Assembly (NCBI GenBank): GCA_003247835.1
Contig: QJYB01000047.1
Span: 1-64,000, forward strand
From: Gammaproteobacteria bacterium
Lineage (GTDB): Bacteria; Pseudomonadota; Gammaproteobacteria; Pseudomonadales; Azotimanducaceae
Length of the DNA stretch: 64,000 nucleotides
Reading direction: 5' to 3'
In this document: piece by piece, positions 50,363-62,200 of the stretch
Layout: each line of letters begins with the position of its first letter
Numbering within the stretch: the stretch's first letter is position 1
Notes under the pieces: generated by a model
Seen by the model: only the letters and a program-made list of their open reading frames with translations
The model's database searches: none
What the model was told of the DNA's origin: nothing
Translations under genes and position numbers: made by a program

Positions 50363-52747
50363 GTGACCAAAGCCAAACGCTACCCGCGGCCCAGGGTGCT
50401 CGCCGTCATCGTCGGCCTCATCGGCCTCGTCATGGTCTGGCGGGGTGGCATGCTCGCCAGCCTTGGCGGCACGTACTACTACGTGCTCGGTGGGGTCGTG
50501 CTGCTCGTCTGCGCCTGGGATCTGTTTGCCGGCCGGCCGAGAGCCGCCTGGGTGTTCGTCGGCTTCATGGCATTCAGCCTGCTCTGGGCGCTCTACGAAT
50601 CCGGCACCGACCTCTGGGCGCTGATGCCGCGGCTCTGGATCTTTGGGCTGCTCTCGTTGTGGATGCTGCTGCCACGGGTCCGCCGTGGTCTCTGGCAGAC
50701 ACACCACCCGCCCGCGCTTGCGATGCGCGTGCTCGCCGCACCGCCCGCCGTCATGATCGTGCTGCTGGTGCTGTTCGCCGTGCTCAACGTGAGCTGGCCT
50801 GTCACACCGGCGACAGGGCTCGGCACCGGGGTTTTGCGTAACCCGGCCGACTGGTCGGCCTACGGGGCTGACAATTCCGGCACGCGATTCGCGCCTCACG
50901 ACCAGATCAACGTGGACAACGCAGCGTCACTCGAGCGGGTGTGGACGTTCCGCACCGGCGTGCCCGGCGCCTTCAAGGGCACGCCCATCCAGGTCGATGA
51001 CAACCTCTATCTCTGCACCGGTCAGAACATCATCGTCTCTCTGGACCCGGACACTGGTGCCGAACGCTGGCGGTTCGATCCGAAGATCCAGACACCGCAC
51101 TGGGGATTCTGGGATACCTGCCGGGGAGTGACTCACTACGCGGTGCCTGAGTCGCGCCGCACGGCAAGCTGCCCGAGCCGCGTATTCACTGCCACCACCG
51201 ACGCCCGCCTGCTCGCCGTCGACGGCACAACGGGCGAGCGCTGCGAGGACTTCGGCCAGCACGGCGAGATCTCGCTGCTGCCCGGGATGGGAGAAGTGAT
51301 ACCCGGGTTCTACTTCGTGACCTCACCGCCCACCATCGCCAACGACGTGCTGGTGCTCGGTGGCTGGGTCGTCGACAACCAGCAGACGGAGGAACCTTCC
51401 GGCGTGGTCCGCGGATTCGATCCGATGACGGGAGAACTGCTGTGGGCCTGGGACATGGGTGAGAGCGACCGGAAGGGGTTGCCCCCCGCAGGCGAGTCCT
51501 ACACGCGTGGTACCCCGAACGTCTGGAGCCTGACCAGCGCGGACGAGTCGCTGGGGCTGATTTATCTACCCACGGGCAACGCCACACCGGACTACTTCGG
51601 TGGGCATCGCAGCGACGTCATGGACACCTACTCGAGCTCGGTGGTCGCCCTCGACACGCGCACCGGCGAGCCGCGCTGGCACTTCCAGACCACCCACCAC
51701 GACATCTGGGACTACGACGTGCCCTCCCAGCCGACCCTGGTGGACATTCCATCTCCGGACGGGGCAGTGAAAGCGGTGGTAGTACCGACCAAGCGGGGTG
51801 AGCTCTTTCTGCTGAATCGCGAGACCGGCGAACCGATCGCCGAGGTAACAGAGCGGCCCACACCCCAGACCGACGTACCCGAGGAACGCTCTTCACCGAC
51901 ACAGCCGTTCTCCACGGGCATGCCGTCGTTTTCCCACCCCGACATCACCGAGCACGACATCTGGGGCTTCACCCTGTTCGACCAGATGAGCTGCCGGATC
52001 CGCTTCAAGCGCCTGCGCTGGGACGGGCTCATGACGCCGCCTTCTCTTAACGGCACGCTGCTCTATCCCGGTCCTGCCGGCGGCATGAACTGGGGAAGCG
52101 CCGCGGTGGACGAGAAGAACCAGCTGCTGGTGGTGAACGTGCTGCACATGCCGTTCACCGTGGAGCTCCTGCCACGGGAGGACGAACACGCCCAGGCAGA
52201 GGAGGACGTGGCGACCCAGCAGGCGGGGCTCGGCATCGGCGGTCGGCAGGCCGGCACGCCCTATGCCGCCCGCACCCTGCCGTTTCTGTCGCCCATGATC
52301 GTGCCCTGCCTGCAACCGCCCTTCGGGGAGATGGCGGTGATCGATCTCACGACGCGGAAACTCGTCTGGCGTCGGGCCCTGGGCAACGCACAGCTGCCGC
52401 TGGGTGGTGGTGCGCGTTTCGGGATCCCCGTCCGCCTCGGCTCACCGTATCAGGCAGGTTCGGCGGTCACCGCCGGTGGTCTTGTCTTCATGGGTGGCAC
52501 CATCGACGCCACGCTGCGCGCGGTGGACATCCTCACCGGCGAGGAGGTGTGGACGGACCGGCTGGAGGCGCCTTCGAACGCCACGCCGATGAGCTACGTG
52601 AGCCCGAAGACCGGCAGGCAGTATGTGATCGTCACCGTACCCGGTGAAGGTGGTATGCCCATGCCCGGCGCTCATCAGGGTGGTGCGGCAGAGGAAAGCG
52701 CATCGGAAGGCGGCTACGTGATCGCCTACGGGCTGCGATCGGAGTAG
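50363..52747 (+). CDS. Membrane-bound PQQ-dependent dehydrogenase (glucose/quinate/shikimate family)
   Basis: I favour the GTG at 50363, behind GAGGGG, five codons inside the track's ATG at 50348, giving 794 residues. Five N-terminal membrane segments (VLAVIVGLIGLVMVW to PPAVMIVLLVLFAVLNVSW, about residues 10-140) anchor it. An eight-bladed periplasmic propeller then starts at DWSAYGADNSGTRFAPHDQIN and contains VVPTKRGELFLLNRETGEP and TAGGLVFMGGTIDATLRAVD. This is the Gcd/QuiA plan: oxidation of a sugar or cyclic acid in the periplasm with electrons to ubiquinone. No PQQ biosynthesis gene is present in the window. Confidence 0.9.
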   Translation: MTKAKRYPRPRVLAVIVGLIGLVMVWRGGMLASLGGTYYYVLGGVVLLVCAWDLFAGRPRAAWVFVGFMAFSLLWALYESGTDLWALMPRLWIFGLLSLWMLLPRVRRGLWQTHHPPALAMRVLAAPPAVMIVLLVLFAVLNVSWPVTPATGLGTGVLRNPADWSAYGADNSGTRFAPHDQINVDNAASLERVWTFRTGVPGAFKGTPIQVDDNLYLCTGQNIIVSLDPDTGAERWRFDPKIQTPHWGFWDTCRGVTHYAVPESRRTASCPSRVFTATTDARLLAVDGTTGERCEDFGQHGEISLLPGMGEVIPGFYFVTSPPTIANDVLVLGGWVVDNQQTEEPSGVVRGFDPMTGELLWAWDMGESDRKGLPPAGESYTRGTPNVWSLTSADESLGLIYLPTGNATPDYFGGHRSDVMDTYSSSVVALDTRTGEPRWHFQTTHHDIWDYDVPSQPTLVDIPSPDGAVKAVVVPTKRGELFLLNRETGEPIAEVTERPTPQTDVPEERSSPTQPFSTGMPSFSHPDITEHDIWGFTLFDQMSCRIRFKRLRWDGLMTPPSLNGTLLYPGPAGGMNWGSAAVDEKNQLLVVNVLHMPFTVELLPREDEHAQAEEDVATQQAGLGIGGRQAGTPYAARTLPFLSPMIVPCLQPPFGEMAVIDLTTRKLVWRRALGNAQLPLGGGARFGIPVRLGSPYQAGSAVTAGGLVFMGGTIDATLRAVDILTGEEVWTDRLEAPSNATPMSYVSPKTGRQYVIVTVPGEGGMPMPGAHQGGAAEESASEGGYVIAYGLRSE

Positions 52748-52772
52748 GAGTTCCACCAGGTACTCACGGTCC

Positions 52773-53210
52773 CTAGCGCTCGACAGTGCCGCCCGCCGCA
52801 TCGGGCGATCTACTCCTGGAAGAACGGCCACCACTCGCGGATTCCGGTGCCTCGGCGCGGGTGCTGATCGCTCGCCAGCGGTGGTTGCCGTTGAGATCCA
52901 GCGCCACGACCCAGTTACCTGTGTCGAGCTCGTAGGCCCGGAAGCTGTCCACGCAGCTCGTGCCTTCCTCGCCGCGTGTAGTCCTGAACCGGAAACAGGC
53001 GAGCACCTGCCATGCTCCCTCCGCCAATATGAAGTGCCGGCCGATGGTGGCAACCGGCGTAACCTGCGCATACAGGCCTGTGTCCTGCAGCGTTTCCAGC
53101 ATGCCCTGAGCAACCACCGCCTCCGGGGGCTCGGACGGAAACGGCCACTGACAGGCAGACATCAGGACCACGACGGCAGCTGCCATCCCACTTCTCGCAA
53201 AACCCTTCAT
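52773..53210 (-). CDS. Small predicted lipoprotein
   Basis: The ATG at 53210 lies behind GAGAGGAG; the track start at 53216 is a TTG two codons earlier. A lipoprotein signal ends in VLMSACQWPF. The mature 125 residues contain two cysteines and end in a Ser/Arg-rich, probably disordered tail. It starts 23 bp after the autotransporter stop, on the same strand, so it may assist that protein's assembly or simply be co-expressed. Confidence 0.75.
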   Translation of the reverse strand: MKGFARSGMAAAVVVLMSACQWPFPSEPPEAVVAQGMLETLQDTGLYAQVTPVATIGRHFILAEGAWQVLACFRFRTTRGEEGTSCVDSFRAYELDTGNWVVALDLNGNHRWRAISTRAEAPESASGGRSSRSRSPDAAGGTVER

Positions 53211-53233
53211 GAGCAACTCCTCTCACCCGTCCA

Positions 53234-56200
53234 CTACTGGATCGGGAACTCCATTTTGAAACGTATCGCATCCACGTCCCGGTGATCTGCCCAGTTACGC
53301 TGGTAGTAGAGCTGAATGATGAGGTCGTTTCGGCTCAGGAAGTCGATGCCGACACTCGCCCCGTACACCGGATCTCCCAGATCGGACTCTAGCTGGAGCG
53401 GTGCCGCACTGGCGGGCGCGCCGGCAAACCGCGCTTCCACCACCGTATCCGTGTTGCCGAGATACTGCTGAACACCGAAGTCCGCATTGAGCCGCAAGCG
53501 GTTCGATCCCAGGTCGAACTCCTTACCGGCTTCCAGCGCCGGGCGGATCCAGCTGTAATCGTCCACGTAGCCTTCGAGCACGAGGTTCGCACCTTCCGCT
53601 CCTCGTTCGTCCGCACCGTCCGCCCAGAGACGGGCGAAGCCTAGATCGAGCTTGGGACGGAGGAACCAGCTCTCGAACTCGAAGTCGTACTGCGCCCGCA
53701 GTACCGCTGAAGCGAGCCGCATGTCGCGCGACAGGTCGGTGGTGAAGCCGTCCCCTGCGGTGAGCAGGCGGGAGGTATCCGAATCACTCCAGCCATAGGT
53801 CGCAGACGCGATGAGCTTGGCCGCGCCGAAGCGGCGCTTGAGAGCGCCACCGACCTGATACGTCAGCGCATCGGACCGCCATGCCCCCCCGAAGCCGTCG
53901 TTCTTGGTGCGGCTGCGGGAGAATCCGAGACCGACCGACCAGTTGTTGTCATACGTCCACTGTCCACCGAAGGCGAGCCGAGTCGTCGATCCATCTATGG
54001 ACTGGTAGCCGTCATGTGCATCCAGCGAGGTTTCCTGATCCTCGAAGTGATACCAGACACAGCTCCCTTCGCGGGTGAAGCGATGCTCGCCGCCAACCTG
54101 CTGGCAGCTCATCAACCGTTGCGCAAACTCCACACCGCTGTCGATGAGCTGCACCTGCTGCTCGCCGTACACCTGAGGCGAGAGCTGCGTGAGCAGGTCC
54201 TCATAGGACTCGAGATCCGCAGCGGTTACGAGATTCGCCACCACGTCGCCGTAGGATCCGCTGCCGCCCCCGGCGAGCTGAATACGGTTGATGTAACCCG
54301 CGATGGTTTCCGGACCCTGACCCATCCCCTCCGGCATGAAGTCGACGTCGTAGTCGAGCCAGAGCGCGTTCGCATCGGTGACCAGTGCATAGCCGATGAC
54401 GAGCGATGAATCCGCAGCCAGCGCCACGCCCTGATCGGTCAGGCCCCCTGCCGCGCTGAACAGTGCCTTGCGGTGGGTTCCGGGTGCCATGGCTTCGACG
54501 TTGTGAAGGGTCAGCGATACCATGCCGTCCACGTCCGCGGTCCCCGTCGCTTCCAACCCATCCAGGGTGTCGGTGCCGAAGTCCAGATCCGCGAGCAGAA
54601 TGGCACCCGCCGACTGCACCAGGTTACCGCTCAGCCGAGAGACGAGCGCGTTGCCATCACCCCCTGGGCTCAGGCTGCCGGCATTCGTGAGCTCGCCCGT
54701 GGCCCCGAGATTGATGCGCTCACCGGAGAGCAGCTGTCCGTCCACGAGATTGTCGAAGCGGTTCGTTCCGCCGCCGAGATCCATCGAGCCGATGAAGACC
54801 CCAGCGTTCTCTATGGTGTCGTTGCCGCTCGAAGCGATCATCGCCGTGCCGCTCGAGCCGGCCAGCGCGCCGATCAGCCCGAGGTTCGTCAGCCGGTTAT
54901 CGAGACCACCGTCGAACACCAGTGCTGCCTCACCTCCGCCGACGATCGCTCCGTCGGCGCCGAGATCCAGCTGGATGTTGCCCGCGCCGAGGCTACCCAC
55001 GCTCTGCAGGTAGACGGCGCTGGCATCGGCAGCGCCTACAGAGCCGTTCAACCGGAAGGTGAGATCACCACCACGGCCCTGGCCGCCCGCGCTCAGGACG
55101 CCGACACCGTCCACGTAGCCGCCGCCACCGCCCACCGACTGGGCGAGGAGCCCGATCGACCCGGCACCGGAGGCGACGATCTCACTGTTCAGATCGAAGC
55201 TGATGTCACCACCATCACCGGCGTTGTCCGACGACAGGGTCACGTCGAAGGTGGTACCGGCTTCGCCGAGCACGAGGCCCCCACCGCCACCGATGCTCTG
55301 CAGGACCACACCATGAGCGCCGACACCAGCAGTCCGCACCTCGCCTTCGAGGCTGAAATCGATGCTGCCGGCACTGCCGTCAGCGCCGCTGCTGCCGCCC
55401 AGCGTGACAACGGCGTGGTCCGTTCCGGTGAGGTAGGTCTCGCCTCCACCTGCGCCGATGCTCTGCGCGAGGAAGCCGACGGCGCTGTTTCCCGTGGTGA
55501 CGATACGACCCGCGTGATCATAGGCGACGTCACCCCCGTCATTGCCGCTGCCACCTTCCGCGCCGATCATCAATGCCACCTCGCCGAGCGTTCCTTCCTG
55601 ACGCTCCAGGGTCAGGAATGCTCGACCACCACCGCCGCCGATGGACTGCAGCGCCGCACCGAGGCTGTGCTCGCCTTCCGTCAGCAGATCGCCCAGGTGC
55701 GCGCTGACGATGGCGTTGCCGTCCGAGTTCTCGCTGTCGCTGCCACCCAGGGTCGCTTCGACACCCAACAGGCCACCATCCTGGGTGTCTGCGAACTCGA
55801 GGTCGAGCTGCATCGTGCCGCCACCGCCACCGATGGACTGAACGCCCAGCGCGGTGCTGTTGCGGCCGATGGCACCGAAGGTACCCGTGTTGTTGATGGT
55901 GACTGCGCCGGCGGTGGTGTTGAGCGCCTGTTCACTGCCGGCTTTCAGCATCAGCAGGGGATCCACGGTGAAGCCCGGATCTTCGTCGCCAGGCACCCCA
56001 GGCAGACCTTCGCCCCCGGGTAGACTCGTGATCCCATTGAAGTCGAGCACCAGGCCGCCACCGCCGCCGTTGATGCTCTCCGCCTTGATGGCCTGGGAGC
56101 CTTCGCCCATGACGGTGATGTCACCGCTGTGATTGACCGTCACGGTGCCACCCGTTCCGCCATCACCACCTGCCAGCTCGGAACCGCCGAGCCGTGAAGA

Positions 56201-59200
56201 CAGCTTGTTGGCGATCTTGGTGACCGCACGGTTGTTGCCGCGGCCATAACCGACGTTCGCGTTGCCGCCACCACCGCCGATGCTCTGGGCCAGGATACCG
56301 TGTGCATTGGCGCCCCGGGTGATGATCTGACCGCTGTTGTTCACAACCACGCTGCCGCCGTCGCCGCCATCGCCGCCGAATCCGCCCACCGCGATGGCGG
56401 CTGATCGGCCCTGCTGGCCATGCTTCTGGATGGCATTCGACGCGAGCACGAGGCCACCGTTGCCACCGCCGCCGCCGATGCTCTGGGCCAGCACGCCGTG
56501 AGCGTAGTCTCCTGCCGTGTCGATGACGCCCGCATTGTTCACAGTGGACGAGCCGCCGACACCGCCCACGCCACCCACACCACCCACGTTGAGGCTGCCG
56601 GAGACCGTCTTCGCGGAACCACCGCTGAAGCTGACGGCAACAATGGAGCCACCGTTGCCGCCACCGCCACCAATACTCTGGGCAAGCACGCCGTAGCCCT
56701 TTTCACCCAGCGTGGTGATGTCCGCACCGTCCACGTTGTCGACAGTGACCGTGCCGCCATCACCGCCGGTGCCACCTTCGCCGCCCACGTTCACACCAAA
56801 CGTACCGGACGACGATTCGGCACCCGGCCGGTTGATGTCCAGCACCGCGATCAGTCCCGCGTTGCCACCACCGCCGCCCAGGCTCTGGGCCTGGATACCG
56901 ATCGCATCGCTGCCGCGGACAATCACCTGGTTCTCGTTGCTGACGGTCACACCTGCACCGTCTCCGCCTGCGCCACCAGCCCCACCGACGTTGATGGCGA
57001 GCTGTGTCTGCCGACCTGCTCCGGACAGCGAGCCGTTGATCACCATACCGCCGTCACCACCACCGCCACCGACGCTCTGGGCATCGATGCCGTTAGCCCG
57101 GCTGCCGGCCGTGTCGATGACACCCCGATTGACGACAGTCACCTCACCGCCGTCGGCGCCACTACCACCGGTGCCGCCGACGGAAACGCCGATACCGTTG
57201 TTACCGGTGGACGCAGCACCGCCAGTCTGCAGGTTGATCAATCCGGCCATGCCACCGGTACCACCGCCGCCGCCGATGCTCTGCGCGTACACCCCCCGTG
57301 CGCCGTCGCCACTCGTGATGAGCGTGCCTTCGGAAACCACATCCACGAGCCCGCCGAGACCACCGGTGCCACCGGCACCGCCCACGCCGACACGAGCCGT
57401 GGTGGTTTCCCGGATGACGAGATTCGTCGCCGCGCCGCCGATACCACCGCCACCGCCGACACTCTGGGCATGAATGGCATGGGCGTCCAGACCGGCCGTG
57501 GTGATGGCGCTGGTGGCATCCACATCGACCATACCCGCGGTGCCGCCGCTGCCTCCTTCCAGGCCGACACTCAATGCGGCGCTGGTCGCGCTCTGGGTGT
57601 TGCCCTCGCCGGACGTGCCCTTGGCGCCGATCATGAATGCACCACTCTTACCACCCCCGTTGCCCACGCTCTGAGCCAGCAGGCCGATGGCGCGGTCGCC
57701 GGAGGTGTTCAGCGATCCGGCAGCACTGACAATCACATCACCGCCGGTACCACCCGTGCCGCCGTAGCGGCCGATACCGATATCCAGCTTGTTGCTGGCG
57801 AGCAGCGCCACGGAGGTGCTCAGCGCCGCGTTGCCGCCGCCACCACCCACGCTCTGCGCGAAGATGGCCATGGAATCGTTGCCCTGGGTGGTGATGGTTC
57901 CGTCGTGCGTGACGTCGACGCGTTCGCCGCTGCCGCCGTCACCCGGTCCACCGCCGACTGCCACGTTGACGCCGGAAGCGTTCTTGTTCAGTCCGAGCGC
58001 CAGATTGATCGCCGCGTTGCCGCCGCCACCGCCCACACTCTGGGCGAGCAGGCCGTTGCTCTGCTCACCGCGGGTGACGATGGTACCCAGGTGATTCACG
58101 GTGACCGTGTCACCGTTACCCGGATCGCCACCGGCGCCGCCGATCGCGATGTTCGATTCGAACGCGGTGCTGTCACCGAAACCGTTGGCAGACACCACGA
58201 AATTCATACCGGCGTCACCACCACCACCGCCAATGCTCTGGACCACGACACCATTGGCCTGCTGCCCGTAGGTATGCAGCTCGGCTGCTTCCACCAGGCC
58301 ACGCTCGAGGGTGACCGCCCCGGCATTGCCACCGCCACCGCCGGTGCCGCCGACCCCCGCGGAGAGCTGGTTACCGACCGGCATGATCACGCCGGAGACG
58401 TTCATGCCGCCGCGGCCACCGCCGCCGCCCACGCTCTGTACCAGGATGCCGTTGGTGCGGGTCGTGAAGTCGATGTCCGCCGGGTCCACCGGATCCGGAA
58501 GCGGCGCGCCGGATGCGTCGTCGCGTCTGCCATCCACGGAGATGAAGCCGTTGCTGACCAGGCTCACCGCCCCCGCATCCGCGCCCGCGCCGCCGCGGCC
58601 ACCGATGCCCACGGCGGCATTGAAGCCTTCACCGGCGGCCAGGCTGCCGGCCACGTTCAGCGCACCAGTGCCGCCACCGCCGCCGACGCTCTGTGCCAGC
58701 ACGCCGATGCTGTCGAGGCCGCGGACGGTGACCGATCCCTGCTGAACCGCGGTGACCGAACCCGCGCTGTTACCGGCACCGCCGGCACCACCCAGACCGA
58801 AGACGAGAGAGGGCGCACCGCTACCGGGCAGCGCATTGACGCCACCGCTGATGTTGATACCGCCGTTACCACCACCACCGCCGATGCTCTGCGCGACCAG
58901 GCCACGGCTGCCCATGCCGGCATTGCTCATGGCACCCGTGACGCTGGCCGTCACATCGCTGCCGGTACCGCCATCACCACCGAAGCCGCCCACGCCGACG
59001 GTGAGCTGACCGTTACCAGTGATGCCACCGGCCACGTTGAGCGCCCCGTTACCACCACCACCGCCGATGCTCTGGGCGGTGATCACCGTACGGCTGTCGC
59101 CTACGGCGGTGAACTGCTCTCCGACTACGGTGAGGTTCACGGTACCAGCGTCGCCGCCGCCACCGCCGAAGCCGCCGACACCCAGATTGATGCCGCCGCT

Positions 59201-62200
59201 CGCCGAACCGCCGGTGATACCGGCTGCCACGTTGAGGCCGCCGTTACCACCGGAGCCGCCGATGCTCTGGGCCATGACGGCGTTCGATCCACCCGCACGC
59301 ACATGCTCGAGAAGGCTGCAGATCAGGCACGATTCCGGCGTGATCCCGAATTCAGGAAGCTCGATGACCTCCTCGCTCAAACCGGTTGCGACTACGTTGC
59401 CGGTGATGGTCGCAGTGACGTTACCGGCGTCACCGCCGTCGCCACCGAACCCACCGAGTCCCAGGGAAGCACCGAAGGCCGTACCGCCCGTGCTCACGCC
59501 CAGGTTTCCGGAGACATTGATTCCGCCTCGTCCGCCACCGCCGCCCACGCTCTGTACCGTGACGGCATCCGTGTCGGCTCCCGTGGTGGCCGTATCGCCC
59601 GTGAGGGTCAGGCTGGCATCCGCACCATTGCCACCGCCACCGCCGAATCCGCCCACGCCAACTGAGATGGGCACTGCAGTCGCCGCGGACAGCGCGACGT
59701 TACCCGATACGTTGAGCGCACCGTTACCGCCGCCCCCGCCCATGCTCTGCACGACCACGGCCTCGGATCGCTCACCAGCCGTGGACACGTCGCCCGTCAG
59801 CGTCATTGATGCCGCTGCCGCGTCACCACCGTCGCCGCCGAATCCGCCGACACCGACGGACACACCGCCGCCAGCACTGGCGATGCTCAAACCGCCGGAA
59901 ACGTTCAGACCGCCATTGCCACCGCCGCCGCCTACACTCTGAGTCAGCACCGCCGTCGCGTCAGACCCAAAGGTTCGCACGTCACCGGTGATGGTGCCGG
60001 TCGCAGTGCCGCCGTCGCCGCCACCACCGCCAGCCCCGCCAACACCCACCGAGAGATTGCCACTGCCGCTGCTGGCTGCTGCGATGCCACCGGAGACATT
60101 CAATCCACCAATACCACCGCCACCACCCAGGCTCTGAGTGATCACCGCCATGGAGTCCTCACCTAGGGTCGTGACGTCACCGGTCACGGTCGCCGTCACG
60201 GCACCCGCGTCGCCACCGTCGCCACCGGAACCCCCGACGCCGACCATGACGGCGGCACTGCCGCCGGCAGAGCCGGCGAGTCCGCCGGAGACGTTCAGGC
60301 CGCCATTGCCACCACCACCACCAACACTCTGCGCGAGCACGGCGTTGGCGAGGGCCCCGCGGGTGGAGACCGAGGCGTCGATAGTGGCATCCACCGTCGC
60401 GCCATCACCACCACCGCCACCGGCGCCGCCAACGCCCACACCAAGCGCGCCACTGCCGGAGCTCGAGATGGCCGCGCCACCTGAGACGTTGAGCCCGCCG
60501 TTACCGCCGCCACCGCCGAGGCTCTGGCTGATCACACCGTCTGAGCCTTCGCCAGTGGTGTCGATGATCCCGGTGACGGTGCTGACGACGACACCGCCAT
60601 CGCCACCATCGCCGCCTGCACCGCCCACACCCACGTTGATCGAGCCGCTGCCACCCGCAGAACCACCAATACCCGCGGAGACATTGAGCGCGCCGTTGCC
60701 ACCACCCCCACCGACGCTCTGCGCGAGCACCGCGTCCGCATCGTCACCCAGAGTCGTCGCGTGCCCCGTGTAAATGAGGGTTGCCGCACCGCCGCTGCCG
60801 CCATCACCACCGGCGCCACCTACCCCCACCGATACACCGACGCCAGCCGCAGGCGCGATGGCAAGGCTACCGGAGACGTTCACCCCACCACTGCCGCCAC
60901 CGCCGCCTACACTCTGCACGATGACCCCGTCGGACAGATTGCCGCCGGTCGTAACGTCACCCGTGAGGTTACCTGTTGCGGAGCCACCGATGCCGCCACC
61001 ACCGCCAGCACCACCGACGCCTACGGCTGCACCGCCGCTGCCGCCGGCCGACCCGGCGATGACACCGGAGACGTTGAAGCCACCCTGGCCGCCACCACCG
61101 CCCACGCTCTGCGCGATCCAGCCATCCGCATTGTCACCCGACGTGGTGACGTTGCCGCGATAGGTGGCATCCACCGTGCCGCCCTGGCCGCCATCGCCGC
61201 CGGTGCCGCCGACCCCGACTCCCACCGCAACACTCAATGCCGCGCTGCCCGCGACCGACGCGTTCACGACCCAGCCGCCTTTGCCGCCGCCGCCGCCCAC
61301 CGACTGGGCGAGAAAACCTTCCGAAAGATCGCCGCTGGTGACGATGTTGCCGCCCGCATCGGTGATGACGGTGCCGCCGACACCTCCATCACCGCCAGAA
61401 CCGCCTACACCGACCGCCACCGAGCCCGCTCCGGGACCACCAGCAACCCCCACCGAAACGGCGCCGCCACCGCTGCCGCCACCACCACCAACGGACTGCA
61501 CCACCACGCCGTCCGCATCCACGCCGCCGGTGATGACCGTTGAATCTCCATTCAACGTCACGGACCCGCCGATCCCACCGCCGCCGCCCGTACCGCCGAC
61601 CGCCACCGACGCGGCACCGAACGCGCCGCCTGTGACCTGGACCGCGAGCCCGCCGTTACCGCCACCGCCTCCGACGGACTGCGCGAAGATGCCGTTGGCC
61701 CGATCGCCTTGAGTGCGGATCAGGGGTGTCACCTCCACGGGCACGCCGTCCACCATACGGGTGTAGTTCGACGAGCCCACCGTAACCGTGCCGCCGTTAC
61801 CTCCGGCCGCCGCGCGTCCGCCGATGGCCACACCAGCGAACGCAGAGCCCGAATAGCTGCCGCCGCCGTTGCCGCCACCGCCGCCCACGGACTGGGCGAA
61901 GATGCCGCGGGCATCATCGCCTACCGTGGAGAGATCGTTGCTGTTTGCAACGGTGGCCGAGCCGCCATTGCCACCACCGGAGCCGCTGCCACCCAGGGTG
62001 AAGAAAACGCCGCCGGAGGTGCCGCCGTCACCACCACCACCACCGATACTCTGCGCCTGAATGGCGTGGGCCCGCTCGCCCTGGGTACCGACCACACCCG
62101 TGTTGGTCAATGTGACGGCGCCGCCGCCGCTCGTGGAGCTGCCGCGGCCGCCGATGGCCACCAGACCACCGCTGTCGCCACCAAAACCGCCACCGCCACC

